From Halobacillus fulvus (lineage in GTDB: Bacteria > Bacillota > Bacilli > Bacillales > Halobacillaceae): 64,000 nt of DNA. A program made the translations under genes and the position numbers. Positions 53,952-61,090 of the stretch are shown here, in pieces; position 1 is the first letter of the stretch; every line of letters starts with the position of its first letter. The notes beneath the pieces are model-generated. The model was not told the origin of the DNA. It did no database searches and saw only the letters and a program-made list of their open reading frames with translations. The stretch spans positions 248,001 to 312,000 of the forward strand of contig SCFO01000002.1 of assembly GCA_004078665.1 (NCBI GenBank), written 5' to 3'.

Positions 53952-54668
53952 ATGAAAAATAAATTCCTCTTAATCTATAATGATCTCGTTCGCGCGATCC
54001 AGCAGGGAAAGTTCCATCCTGGAGAAACACTTCCGTCTGAACATGAACTGACCGATCAGTTTGACACTTCAAGGGAAACGGTTAGAAAAGCCTTGAACCT
54101 GCTAGCCCAGAACGGTTACATCCAGAAAGTGCGTGGCAAAGGTTCTGTCATCTTGGACCACGGCAAGTTCGAGTTTCCTGTATCGGGTCTTACGAGCTTC
54201 AAGGAGCTTTCCAATCAGCTTGGGCAGGATTTCCATACCATCGTTCATGAAGTCACGTTAGATGATGCAACTGGAGAAATTAAGAAACAGTTGCAGTGTC
54301 GTTCAGGTCAAAAGCTTTGGAGAGTTGTACGTTCTCGTCAAATCGGAGGCGAGCGGATTATTTTAGATAAAGACTTCCTAAGGAAGGACCTTGTTCCGAA
54401 CCTGACAAAGTCAATCGCTGAACAATCCATCTATGATTACATTGAAAATGAGCTTGGACTCGACATCAGCTTTGCGAAGAAAGAAATCGTGGTAGAGCCC
54501 GTCACTGATGAAGATGAAGAGCTCCTGGATTTAAATGGACATCGTCAAGTCGTGGTCATCCGAAGCTATGTGTATCTTGCAGATGCCACTCTTTTTCAAT
54601 TTACAGAGTCCAGGCATAGGCCGGATAAGTTTCAGTTTGTTGATTTTGCCAGAAGAACAAAAGCTTGA
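53952..54668 (+). CDS. treR: trehalose operon repressor, GntR/HutC family
   Basis: 238 aa. Winged helix 1-70 (LTDQFDTSRETVRKALNLLAQNGYIQKVRGKGSVI) and UTRA domain for trehalose-6-phosphate. It should bind the two TTGTATATACAA-type sites before treP. It follows treA by 23 bases, with the gene order of Bacillus subtilis, so it is autoregulated through the operon. Confidence 0.93.
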   Translation: MKNKFLLIYNDLVRAIQQGKFHPGETLPSEHELTDQFDTSRETVRKALNLLAQNGYIQKVRGKGSVILDHGKFEFPVSGLTSFKELSNQLGQDFHTIVHEVTLDDATGEIKKQLQCRSGQKLWRVVRSRQIGGERIILDKDFLRKDLVPNLTKSIAEQSIYDYIENELGLDISFAKKEIVVEPVTDEDEELLDLNGHRQVVVIRSYVYLADATLFQFTESRHRPDKFQFVDFARRTKA

Positions 54669-54696
54669 TGAAAACAAAACATTGCATCAAGCAAAT

Positions 54697-54733
54697 AAAA
54701 GCGTCTGGATCCTATACATCCAGACGCTTTTAT
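54697..54733 (+). terminator. terminator of the trehalose operon
   Basis: AAAAGCGTCTGGAT (54697-54710) pairs exactly with ATCCAGACGCTTTT (54718-54731). A second inverted pair, GCTTGATG/CATCAAGC (54663-54670, 54685-54692), spans the treR stop codon. Confidence 0.9.
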
Positions 54734-54856
54734 TATGGTTCAATATGGAGACGACCTTGTACATATACGGCAGGGGGATTATAATCAATACTATATTGAG
54801 GGAACAGTTTCCTTCTTTGTTAAGACTTACAATCTATTAAGAAAGATGTGAAGATA

Positions 54857-56428
54857 ATGAACATATATGAAGTCCTGATTCCTGTTTTTTATTATCTACT
54901 TCCTTCTTTCTTGCTTTTTTACATGGCCATGGATGTGTATTTCCGTAATCGGCATAAAGTGGAGCATCTGCTAGCCGCCGCTATTATACTATCTTATACC
55001 CTTCTTTTTCTTTCCGAGTATGTCCGCTACCTCCTTCCAATTGAGTACAGTCCGTTCATGGTCACATTCATCATGGGCAATATCGGAATCATCATGCCCT
55101 CACTAGTCTTTCATTTCATAATCAAAGTCATCCATTTGGAACATAGAATGCCTGCAAAGTTATATCCATGGATCTTGTATGTCCCTACTATGATTGTCCC
55201 TCTGACGATTTTTTCTGGTGAGAATATTATTAATAGTCAGCAGTTTGTCCAAAGAGGGATTTGGAAGGTACCGATGTACAATGCTTCGTATTACACCACC
55301 GTATCAATTTCGTCGATTTTCTTAATTTTCTTGCTCTATATTTTATGGAAAGCGAGAAAACGTGCTCATTCGGAAACACAGAAGAGTGTTGTCCAGTTGT
55401 TGTTAGTAGCGGTGCTGTGCGTAACGCTTTGGACTGTGCTGTTTGGATTTGTAGAATTTGAAGCTTCCATTCCTCCACACCCATATATTTATGCGGGGAT
55501 ATTATGGAGTGTCTTTTTATTACGTGCGATGAAAAAATATGATTTCCTGAGCTCTTATCACCAGCGATATGAGAAGCTGTTTACAATCAATCCCATGATG
55601 GTCCTACTGCTCGATGAAAAGGGAAGAACGAAGGAAGCGAACCCAAGTGCACGTAACCTATTTGCGTCTACTACTATTGATGATTCAATGCATTTCGACG
55701 AGCTTATTGATGCTGACGAAAGAGAAGAATGGAAGAAAGTATTCGTAAATTCGATTCATCATCAATCGAGGATTGAACAAAGAGAGTTCCGCTTGAAGCT
55801 GCCTGGACAAGATTGCATCGTTATGATCGATGGTGATTATATAGAAGTGGATGATCGGCCTCATCTTCTCCTGATTATTCGCGATATAACAGCTGAAAAA
55901 CAATATGCAGAAAAAATTCATCATATGGCCTATCATGATCCGTTGACGAAACTTCCGAACAGGAGAAGCTTCAAAGAAAAAGTCGATCAATACACGACGC
56001 CTAATGAAGATAATCAACACGCCCTTCCGTTTGCCATCGCCCTAATTGATCTCGATCGTTTTAAAGAGGTCAATGATCAATACGGTCATCATATCGGGGA
56101 TGAATTTTTGAAGCATGTGGCGAGTCTCTTGAAGCAGATGGTGCCTGAAGATGGGATGGCTGCACGATTGGCAGGGGATGAGTTTGTCCTTTTCTTACCG
56201 ATTCATGAAGAAGAAAAATTGACCGAATTTGCGGAAGCCGTTATGGAGCAGTTTCGAAAGAATTGGTTTCAGGCGGATAGAATCTCCATTCCTGTTCAGG
56301 CCTCCGTAGGTCTTAGCCTCTGTCCTATACATGGTTCGAATTATGATCAGCTGCTGAACCACGCAGACAAGTCACTCTATACCGTCAAAAGCTCCGGAAG
56401 GAATATGTATCATATCCGCTGGGAGTAA
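54857..56428 (+). CDS. membrane-bound PAS-GGDEF protein with AGDEF active site
   Basis: 523 aa: an N-terminal seven-segment membrane sensor (about 1-230) like those of histidine-kinase 7TM regions, a PAS domain (about 245-350, LFTINPMMVLLLDEKG), and GGDEF (about 355-520). The signature reads RLAGDEFVLF, so the first Gly is Ala; some AGDEF proteins are active. The I-site RxxD is missing, unlike the protein at 27366. ATG at 54857 is preferred to GTG at 54848. Ligand of the membrane part unknown. The next gene starts 45 bases later. Confidence 0.85.
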   Translation: MNIYEVLIPVFYYLLPSFLLFYMAMDVYFRNRHKVEHLLAAAIILSYTLLFLSEYVRYLLPIEYSPFMVTFIMGNIGIIMPSLVFHFIIKVIHLEHRMPAKLYPWILYVPTMIVPLTIFSGENIINSQQFVQRGIWKVPMYNASYYTTVSISSIFLIFLLYILWKARKRAHSETQKSVVQLLLVAVLCVTLWTVLFGFVEFEASIPPHPYIYAGILWSVFLLRAMKKYDFLSSYHQRYEKLFTINPMMVLLLDEKGRTKEANPSARNLFASTTIDDSMHFDELIDADEREEWKKVFVNSIHHQSRIEQREFRLKLPGQDCIVMIDGDYIEVDDRPHLLLIIRDITAEKQYAEKIHHMAYHDPLTKLPNRRSFKEKVDQYTTPNEDNQHALPFAIALIDLDRFKEVNDQYGHHIGDEFLKHVASLLKQMVPEDGMAARLAGDEFVLFLPIHEEEKLTEFAEAVMEQFRKNWFQADRISIPVQASVGLSLCPIHGSNYDQLLNHADKSLYTVKSSGRNMYHIRWE

Positions 56429-56473
56429 AAACTGTTACAATGAAAAGACACTAGGAAGTCGGGGTGAACGCTA

Positions 56474-56980
56474 ATGTTTGTCATTGGAGCAACAAAAAAA
56501 TTACAGGATCAAATCAAAGCACCCATTCAAGAGGCAGAAGAATATGACCATGTTCCGGAAATCTATCAGTGGCATGCCAACCTGATTACGATTAACCGGA
56601 GGAAATGTTTAGTGTTAATCAACAATCAAACAGGTCTCAACTTGACTTTGTTCGGTCTTCGGAAGCAGCAGTTTGACTTTTTGGACACAGTGATCAAAGG
56701 CTCCTTGAAACAGCTCTATCAACTGCTTGGTGTTAAGCAGGAAGTCATTGATGAGATGATGAAGGAAGCAGAAGAGATTGTATATACCAAAACGAAAAGT
56801 CGTCAGCTGCTTGGGATGCTTAATGAAATCAAATTCACGATAGAAGTCAAAACGGACGGGGTGAACTACGAGGATATAGACGCAGCCTCGCTCAATGAGT
56901 TCAACAACACGATCATTTTCAACCCGCTCAAGCATTCTTATCCAAAAGATACGTTTATTAAATACTTTGAAAAAAGGTAG
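56474..56980 (+). CDS. DUF6933-like protein of unknown function
   Basis: 168 aa. Begins MFVIGATKKLQDQI and contains WHANLITINRRKCLVLINNQTGLNLTLFGLRKQQFDFL, the pattern I associate with DUF6933. No catalytic motif or membrane segment is seen. RBS weak (GGGGTGA). Function unknown. Confidence 0.6.
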   Translation: MFVIGATKKLQDQIKAPIQEAEEYDHVPEIYQWHANLITINRRKCLVLINNQTGLNLTLFGLRKQQFDFLDTVIKGSLKQLYQLLGVKQEVIDEMMKEAEEIVYTKTKSRQLLGMLNEIKFTIEVKTDGVNYEDIDAASLNEFNNTIIFNPLKHSYPKDTFIKYFEKR

Positions 56981-57005
56981 TATGTGAAAACATACTGCCT
57001 TTTTT
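56970..57005 (+). terminator. intrinsic terminator
   Basis: AAAAAAGGTAGTATGT pairs with ACATACTGCCTTTTTT with one mismatch; overlaps the end of the DUF6933-like gene. Confidence 0.85.
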
Positions 57006-57072
57006 CGTATGTTTTACGATAGAAGGGGAATTATGATTCAAAGGAGAATATTATAGATAATAGGTTTCAAAT

Positions 57073-57088
57073 ATACTATTAGGGGTAT
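57073..57088. promoter_or_regulatory. possible CstR/CsoR-type operator
   Basis: ATACTATTAGGGGTAT resembles the ATACCCCTAGGGGTAT-type palindromes used by the persulfide sensor CstR and by CsoR; the right half is intact and the left half differs at three positions. It lies 36 bases before a persulfide-dioxygenase-like gene, the kind of target CstR controls. Tentative. Confidence 0.35.
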
Positions 57089-57123
57089 TGAAAATACGTG
57101 AAACTTTTTAGAGGAGGTTGCTC

Positions 57124-58530
57124 ATGTTTTTTAAATCATTTTTTGATGAAAACCTTGCGCAAATGTCTTATATGATCGGTTGTCAAAGAACGGGCGAAGC
57201 TCTGATCATTGACCCGGCCAGAGACCTTAGTCCATATTTTGAAACAGCTGACAAAGAAGGCTTTACAATTACTAAAGCTGCGGAAACACATATACATGCC
57301 GACTTTTTATCAGGAGCGAAGGAGCTCGGGATCAAACATGACGTAAAGCTGTACCTTTCAGATGAAGGGGGAGAAGGGTGGACCTATCAGTATTTGAATG
57401 AAATTGATCACCAGCTACTGAAAGACGGCGACCATTTTTATGTAGGCAATATCCGGATGGATGTGTGGCATACACCAGGGCACACACCTGAATCACTATC
57501 CTTCCTCTTAACGGATGAAGGAGGCGGCTCAAAGGTACCTATGGGAATCTTCACGGGTGATTTCGTATTTGTAGGGGACGTCGGTCGTCCGGATTTACTC
57601 GAAAAAGCAGCCGGAGAGGCAGGAACATCAGAAGGCGGAGCGAAACAGATGTTCCAGTCGATTGAGCGGTTTAAAGATCTTCCTGACTTTGTCCAAGTAT
57701 GGCCGGGCCACGGTGCCGGTAGTGCATGCGGTAAATCGCTTGGAGCGGTGCCGTCATCAACTGTCGGTTATGAGAAGGTCAATAATTGGGCCCTTCAATA
57801 TGAGGAAGAAAAGGCTTTTTCGGATGAATTACTGGACGGTCAGCCAGAGCCTCCGAGCTATTTTGCGATGATGAAGAAATTGAATAAAGAAGGGCCTTCC
57901 ATTGAAAAAGGTCGGACGATGGAAAAGCTGTCGGTCAAGGACGTTTTGAGTTTAGACCGTAAAAAATACTTTATGATGGACACTCGGCCAGCTGACCGTT
58001 TTGCAGAAGGTCACCTTGAAGGAGCGATCAATATTCCATTTGATAAATCGCTTCCGAATTGGGCGGGGTGGTTAGTGGATTATGATCAGTCGATCGTTTT
58101 GATCGGTCAAGAGGATCAGGTCGATGAAATTAAAGAAGCTCTTGAATCAATCGGACTCGATGATGTTACCGGCTTTGTAGCAGCAAAAGATGTCGAGTCT
58201 TATTCATCCCTTGAAACGTATCAGAGCATCGATGTCGAGGAGTTTGATTCAGAGTATAAAGACCATGAAGATTATGTCATTATTGATGTAAGGAATCAGG
58301 AAGAGTGGGACAAAGGGCATATAGAAGGAGCTCAGCGTATTCTACTCGGAAACCTTATTGAAGATATCGATCAAGTGCCTTCGGACAAGACACCTGTCGT
58401 ACATTGCCAATCCGGAAAGCGCTCCGCTATTGCGGCAAGTGTCCTGCAAGCGGAAGGGTATAAGAATGTATTGAACTTAGAAGGTGGTTTCAGCGCCTGG
58501 TTACAAAAGAATAAGCCTGTTACTTCTTAA
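57124..58530 (+). CDS. MBL-fold persulfide dioxygenase fused to two rhodanese domains
   Basis: 468 aa. Metallo-beta-lactamase domain (about 1-245) with the motif THIHADFLSG, the metal histidine in HTPGHTPESLSF and FTGDFVFVGDVGRPDL, as in ETHE1/CstB proteins. Then two rhodanese domains: the first (about 265-360) lacks the cysteine (SIVLIGQEDQ), the second (about 370-465) has it in VVHCQSGKRSA. It should oxidise persulfides to sulfite or thiosulfate and detoxify sulfide. ATG at 57124 has AGGAGG 6 bases upstream. Monocistronic. Confidence 0.88.
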   Translation: MFFKSFFDENLAQMSYMIGCQRTGEALIIDPARDLSPYFETADKEGFTITKAAETHIHADFLSGAKELGIKHDVKLYLSDEGGEGWTYQYLNEIDHQLLKDGDHFYVGNIRMDVWHTPGHTPESLSFLLTDEGGGSKVPMGIFTGDFVFVGDVGRPDLLEKAAGEAGTSEGGAKQMFQSIERFKDLPDFVQVWPGHGAGSACGKSLGAVPSSTVGYEKVNNWALQYEEEKAFSDELLDGQPEPPSYFAMMKKLNKEGPSIEKGRTMEKLSVKDVLSLDRKKYFMMDTRPADRFAEGHLEGAINIPFDKSLPNWAGWLVDYDQSIVLIGQEDQVDEIKEALESIGLDDVTGFVAAKDVESYSSLETYQSIDVEEFDSEYKDHEDYVIIDVRNQEEWDKGHIEGAQRILLGNLIEDIDQVPSDKTPVVHCQSGKRSAIAASVLQAEGYKNVLNLEGGFSAWLQKNKPVTS

Positions 58531-58532
58531 AG

Positions 58533-58558
58533 AAAAGCCCGGCATTTGCCGGGCTTTT
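58533..58558. terminator. bidirectional terminator
   Basis: AAAAGCCCGGC (58533-58543) and GCCGGGCTTTT (58548-58558) with an ATTT loop, shared by two converging genes. Confidence 0.88.
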
Positions 58559-59210
58559 AGCATGTGATCGGAAACGGATGATGAGGGGGAACTGCGTTTT
58601 TTGACCAAGGAGATGTATGGTCTTCACTAGCCCAGTGCCAAGCGGCTAATGCTGCAAGGTATGCGTCTACTTCATGAGAGGCAGAAGAGTTCAGTGCAAC
58701 CTCAGAGAAATAATGAGCAAGCCACTGTTCTACCCAACGCAAATCTTCCGCATTTTTCTTGTAGGACAGTGCATATTCTATTTCATCCTTAGAAACCCTT
58801 GATGCAAGGGCAGTACCAGGGTGAACCTCTACGATCTCTTTGACGTTAGGGATTGCGGAGAGTAGGTGTGAGAGGTGAATCCCTCTTACGGTTAAATAAA
58901 TCATCCGGGTCATTGTCGGAGTCATGATAGATCCTGGCTTCATCCCAAGATCTTTAGAAAAGTTCCGCAACTCTTTATCAAACGGCCTGTCTCCTCCGCC
59001 ATCCTGATAGGAAAGGGGAGAGTCGATGCCGATAACCACGGCATCATCGGCTGCCTGCCTGTTTACTATATTTAAAATATCTGAGTCGGAGGCACCGACT
59101 TGGATACCGATTGGGACAGGTGCCAGTCTTCCATTGCTCTCTTGGAAGGTTGCGATGACTGTATCTTTATGGTTAGAAGGACCGGAAAGATCGATTCCAA
59201 TGATTTTCAT
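58557..59210 (-). CDS. DUF429 protein (RNase H-like fold)
   Basis: 217 aa. Begins IIGIDLSGPSNHKDT, then VIGIDSPLSY, EVHPGTALA and ASHEVDAYLAALAAW; conserved Asp residues at the strand ends suggest an RNase H-like nuclease-type fold with a metal site. Function uncharacterised. Monocistronic between two terminators. Confidence 0.78.
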   Translation of the reverse strand: MKIIGIDLSGPSNHKDTVIATFQESNGRLAPVPIGIQVGASDSDILNIVNRQAADDAVVIGIDSPLSYQDGGGDRPFDKELRNFSKDLGMKPGSIMTPTMTRMIYLTVRGIHLSHLLSAIPNVKEIVEVHPGTALASRVSKDEIEYALSYKKNAEDLRWVEQWLAHYFSEVALNSSASHEVDAYLAALAAWHWASEDHTSPWSKNAVPPHHPFPITC

Positions 59211-59224
59211 AATTTCACCTCACT

Positions 59225-59257
59225 AAAAAAAGACCTCTACTAGTAAGGTAGTAGAGG
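59225..59257 (-). terminator. terminator of the regulator-peptide operon
   Basis: On the minus strand, CCTCTACTA pairs with TAGTAGAGG (59257-59249 with 59242-59234), followed by TCTTTTTTTA. It lies about 60 bases after the small peptide gene and closes the transcript that begins at the HTH-TPR regulator. Confidence 0.85.
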
Positions 59258-59318
59258 TAAAAGTTTGTATAGGTATAGGATTAGGGGAGGTGCTAAAAAG
59301 TTCAGAAAAAGTGAAAAC

Positions 59319-59438
59319 TTAAACTAAATCTACAGATAATGGTCTAGGATAAGTATCTACAGCCACATCTTGAGACAGAGGAGCTGCGATAGAAACAGCT
59401 AAGCCTACCACGGCAATTAACGCGATAACTTTTTTCAT
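59319..59438 (-). CDS. 39-aa secreted pro-peptide, probable quorum-sensing signal
   Basis: 39-codon gene, too short for usual gene callers. Translated by hand it starts MKK, has a hydrophobic core (VIALIAVVGLAVSIAAP) like a signal peptide, and ends with a polar tail SQDVAVDTYPRPLSVDLV. Its ATG overlaps the TGA of the HTH-TPR regulator (ATGA), and its ribosome site AGGAGGT lies in the regulator's last codons (TTA GGA GGT), giving strong translational coupling. This is the arrangement of PlcR-PapR, NprR-NprX and Rap-Phr cassettes: exported precursor, trimmed outside, re-imported by Opp, bound by the TPR protein. The mature peptide, probably 5-8 residues within TYPRPLSVDLV, is inferred. Confidence 0.8.
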   Translation of the reverse strand: MKKVIALIAVVGLAVSIAAPLSQDVAVDTYPRPLSVDLV

Positions 59439-60718
59439 AGAATTATACCTCCTAAATGGGAATGTTTATTTAACAATTGAATTGCTAACCTTAAATATTC
59501 AGAAGACTTCTTGTACATCCTCTGCTGTTCATATAAATCAGCTAAAAATTTGGCATATCGAATGATGTAAATATGCTCATTTTTATCTTTGAAAAAAGGT
59601 AGAACAGTATTTTCGAGGTAATCAATAGTATCATTGCTTACGTTTAATAATTTGTTATAAACTTCAAAATGGTGATAGTAAGATTGTGATGGTAACGAGT
59701 CTAGCTCTTCCTTACCTTTAGAAATCCATTCAAGGCAACCTTTTTTATCACTAATTTTATAATGCTCGATAATTAACCCATGAATTATATTCAGGTATTC
59801 GGCCATATCAAAAGTAGAATGTGATTCATTAACATAATCTAAACTACGCTTGTAATGGGTGATAGAGGATTCGTGTTTTCCAGATCTGGATTCAAGAACA
59901 GCTATGTTGATAAACACCAACTTTAGTTGTTGGCTGTCCTTTGTCTGAATAGCAATCTTTCTAGCTAAATGGTAATTTTCTAAAGATTTAGCATAGTTTT
60001 TCAGTTTACTGTAATTAATACCTTGAATAATATGGCAGTCAGCACTTCTTGCTAAATCATATCGGCTTTTATACAGTTCTAATGCCTGATCTGCATAGAA
60101 CACAGATGCTGATACATGGTGAGACTGACTAGTGCTTAAAGCCAGTAGATAATATAAATCAGACTTATCCATATCAGAGATACTTATTGAAGAGCTATAA
60201 TTTTTGGCTTCCATAAGCTCTTGAAAAGATTTTTCAAAATCCCCTTGATAATATCTAACAATTCCGGTGATCAAGTGATAATAAAACTCCATCTCTTCAT
60301 CAAAGGTGTCACGGTGTTGGCGTATATCTTCCCATGCTTCATAAGCCTTCTCCACCTCGTTTTCCAACAAAAGATGGCGAATGCGATATAGTTCAAAGAA
60401 TATATACATATGATGGTTGTTGAATAAATCTTTCTGCTGCAGAAGCTCTTCTCTAAGACGGTGAGCTTCTTCTTTGTTTTTGAAAACAATCGCTTCATAC
60501 CATTCCTTCAACTTATCCTTGGACGGATGGTTGTAGGAAGAGTCGTTGAAGTCGAGACCAAGACGCTCATAAAGCATTTCCAGCACTTCAAACGCAGGGT
60601 TGGTCTGATCGTTTTCAATCTTTGAAAGATACGCTGGCGAAATGATTCCATCAGCCAGTTGATTTTGGGTCAATCCCTGTTTTACCCGATGAAATCGAAG
60701 CACTTTACCATATTCCAT
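59435..60718 (-). CDS. HTH-TPR peptide-responsive regulator (RRNPP type)
   Basis: 427 aa. XRE helix-turn-helix at about 1-60 (VKQGLTQNQLADGIISPAYLSKIEN), then TPR-like helical repeats to the end, including FINIAVLESRSGKHESSITHYKRSL and FLADLYEQQRMYKKSSEYLRLAIQL. Layout and size match the PlcR/NprR group. I start it at ATG 60718 because the helix-turn-helix begins there and the paralogue at 40680 aligns from the same point; the frame is open further upstream to 60811, across the promoter. A 39-aa exported peptide gene overlaps its stop. The genes it controls are unknown; itself and the divergent aconitase are the nearest candidates. Confidence 0.85.
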   Translation of the reverse strand: MEYGKVLRFHRVKQGLTQNQLADGIISPAYLSKIENDQTNPAFEVLEMLYERLGLDFNDSSYNHPSKDKLKEWYEAIVFKNKEEAHRLREELLQQKDLFNNHHMYIFFELYRIRHLLLENEVEKAYEAWEDIRQHRDTFDEEMEFYYHLITGIVRYYQGDFEKSFQELMEAKNYSSSISISDMDKSDLYYLLALSTSQSHHVSASVFYADQALELYKSRYDLARSADCHIIQGINYSKLKNYAKSLENYHLARKIAIQTKDSQQLKLVFINIAVLESRSGKHESSITHYKRSLDYVNESHSTFDMAEYLNIIHGLIIEHYKISDKKGCLEWISKGKEELDSLPSQSYYHHFEVYNKLLNVSNDTIDYLENTVLPFFKDKNEHIYIIRYAKFLADLYEQQRMYKKSSEYLRLAIQLLNKHSHLGGIIL

Positions 60719-60782
60719 TTTACACACACCTAGTTGATCAACTAAGATTTGGAAGAGTTTTGTCTCTTGCAAATCTATTTTT

Positions 60783-60893
60783 AGAATACATGTTCGATTA
60801 GGAATTTTCAACTATTCCTGGGAGTTTCCCAAGTCGTGAAAAAAATAATGCTTAAAGGTCGATTTTGACACATGACTTTCATGGGAGTCTCCT
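60783..60893 (-). promoter_or_regulatory. promoter of the HTH-TPR regulator with two TGGGAGTYTCC repeats
   Basis: Minus-strand TTGAAA (60811-60806), 17 bases, TATTCT (60788-60783). TGGGAGTTTCC (60819-60829, within a GGGA-GTT-TCCC palindrome) sits just upstream of the -35, and TGGGAGTCTCC (60882-60892) is 63 bp away, close to six helix turns. The spacing and position fit an activator of the regulator's own promoter. The rest of the gap to aconitase (60894-61090) has no other clear structure. Confidence 0.5.
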
Positions 60894-61090
60894 TTAAATA
60901 GGAAGTTAATGAATATATTTCAATAAAATTGGCTGTATTTGGTTTTGGATTCATCATACCTTTTCAATTGGGAAAGATAACATAGTGAAATAGACCTGTT
61001 TTTGATTAGGCGAGTAAAGCACCATTTTAAAGGGTATAAATGGTATAGGAATTTTTTAGAACTGACAATGTGAAAGGGGAGGAATGTCAA

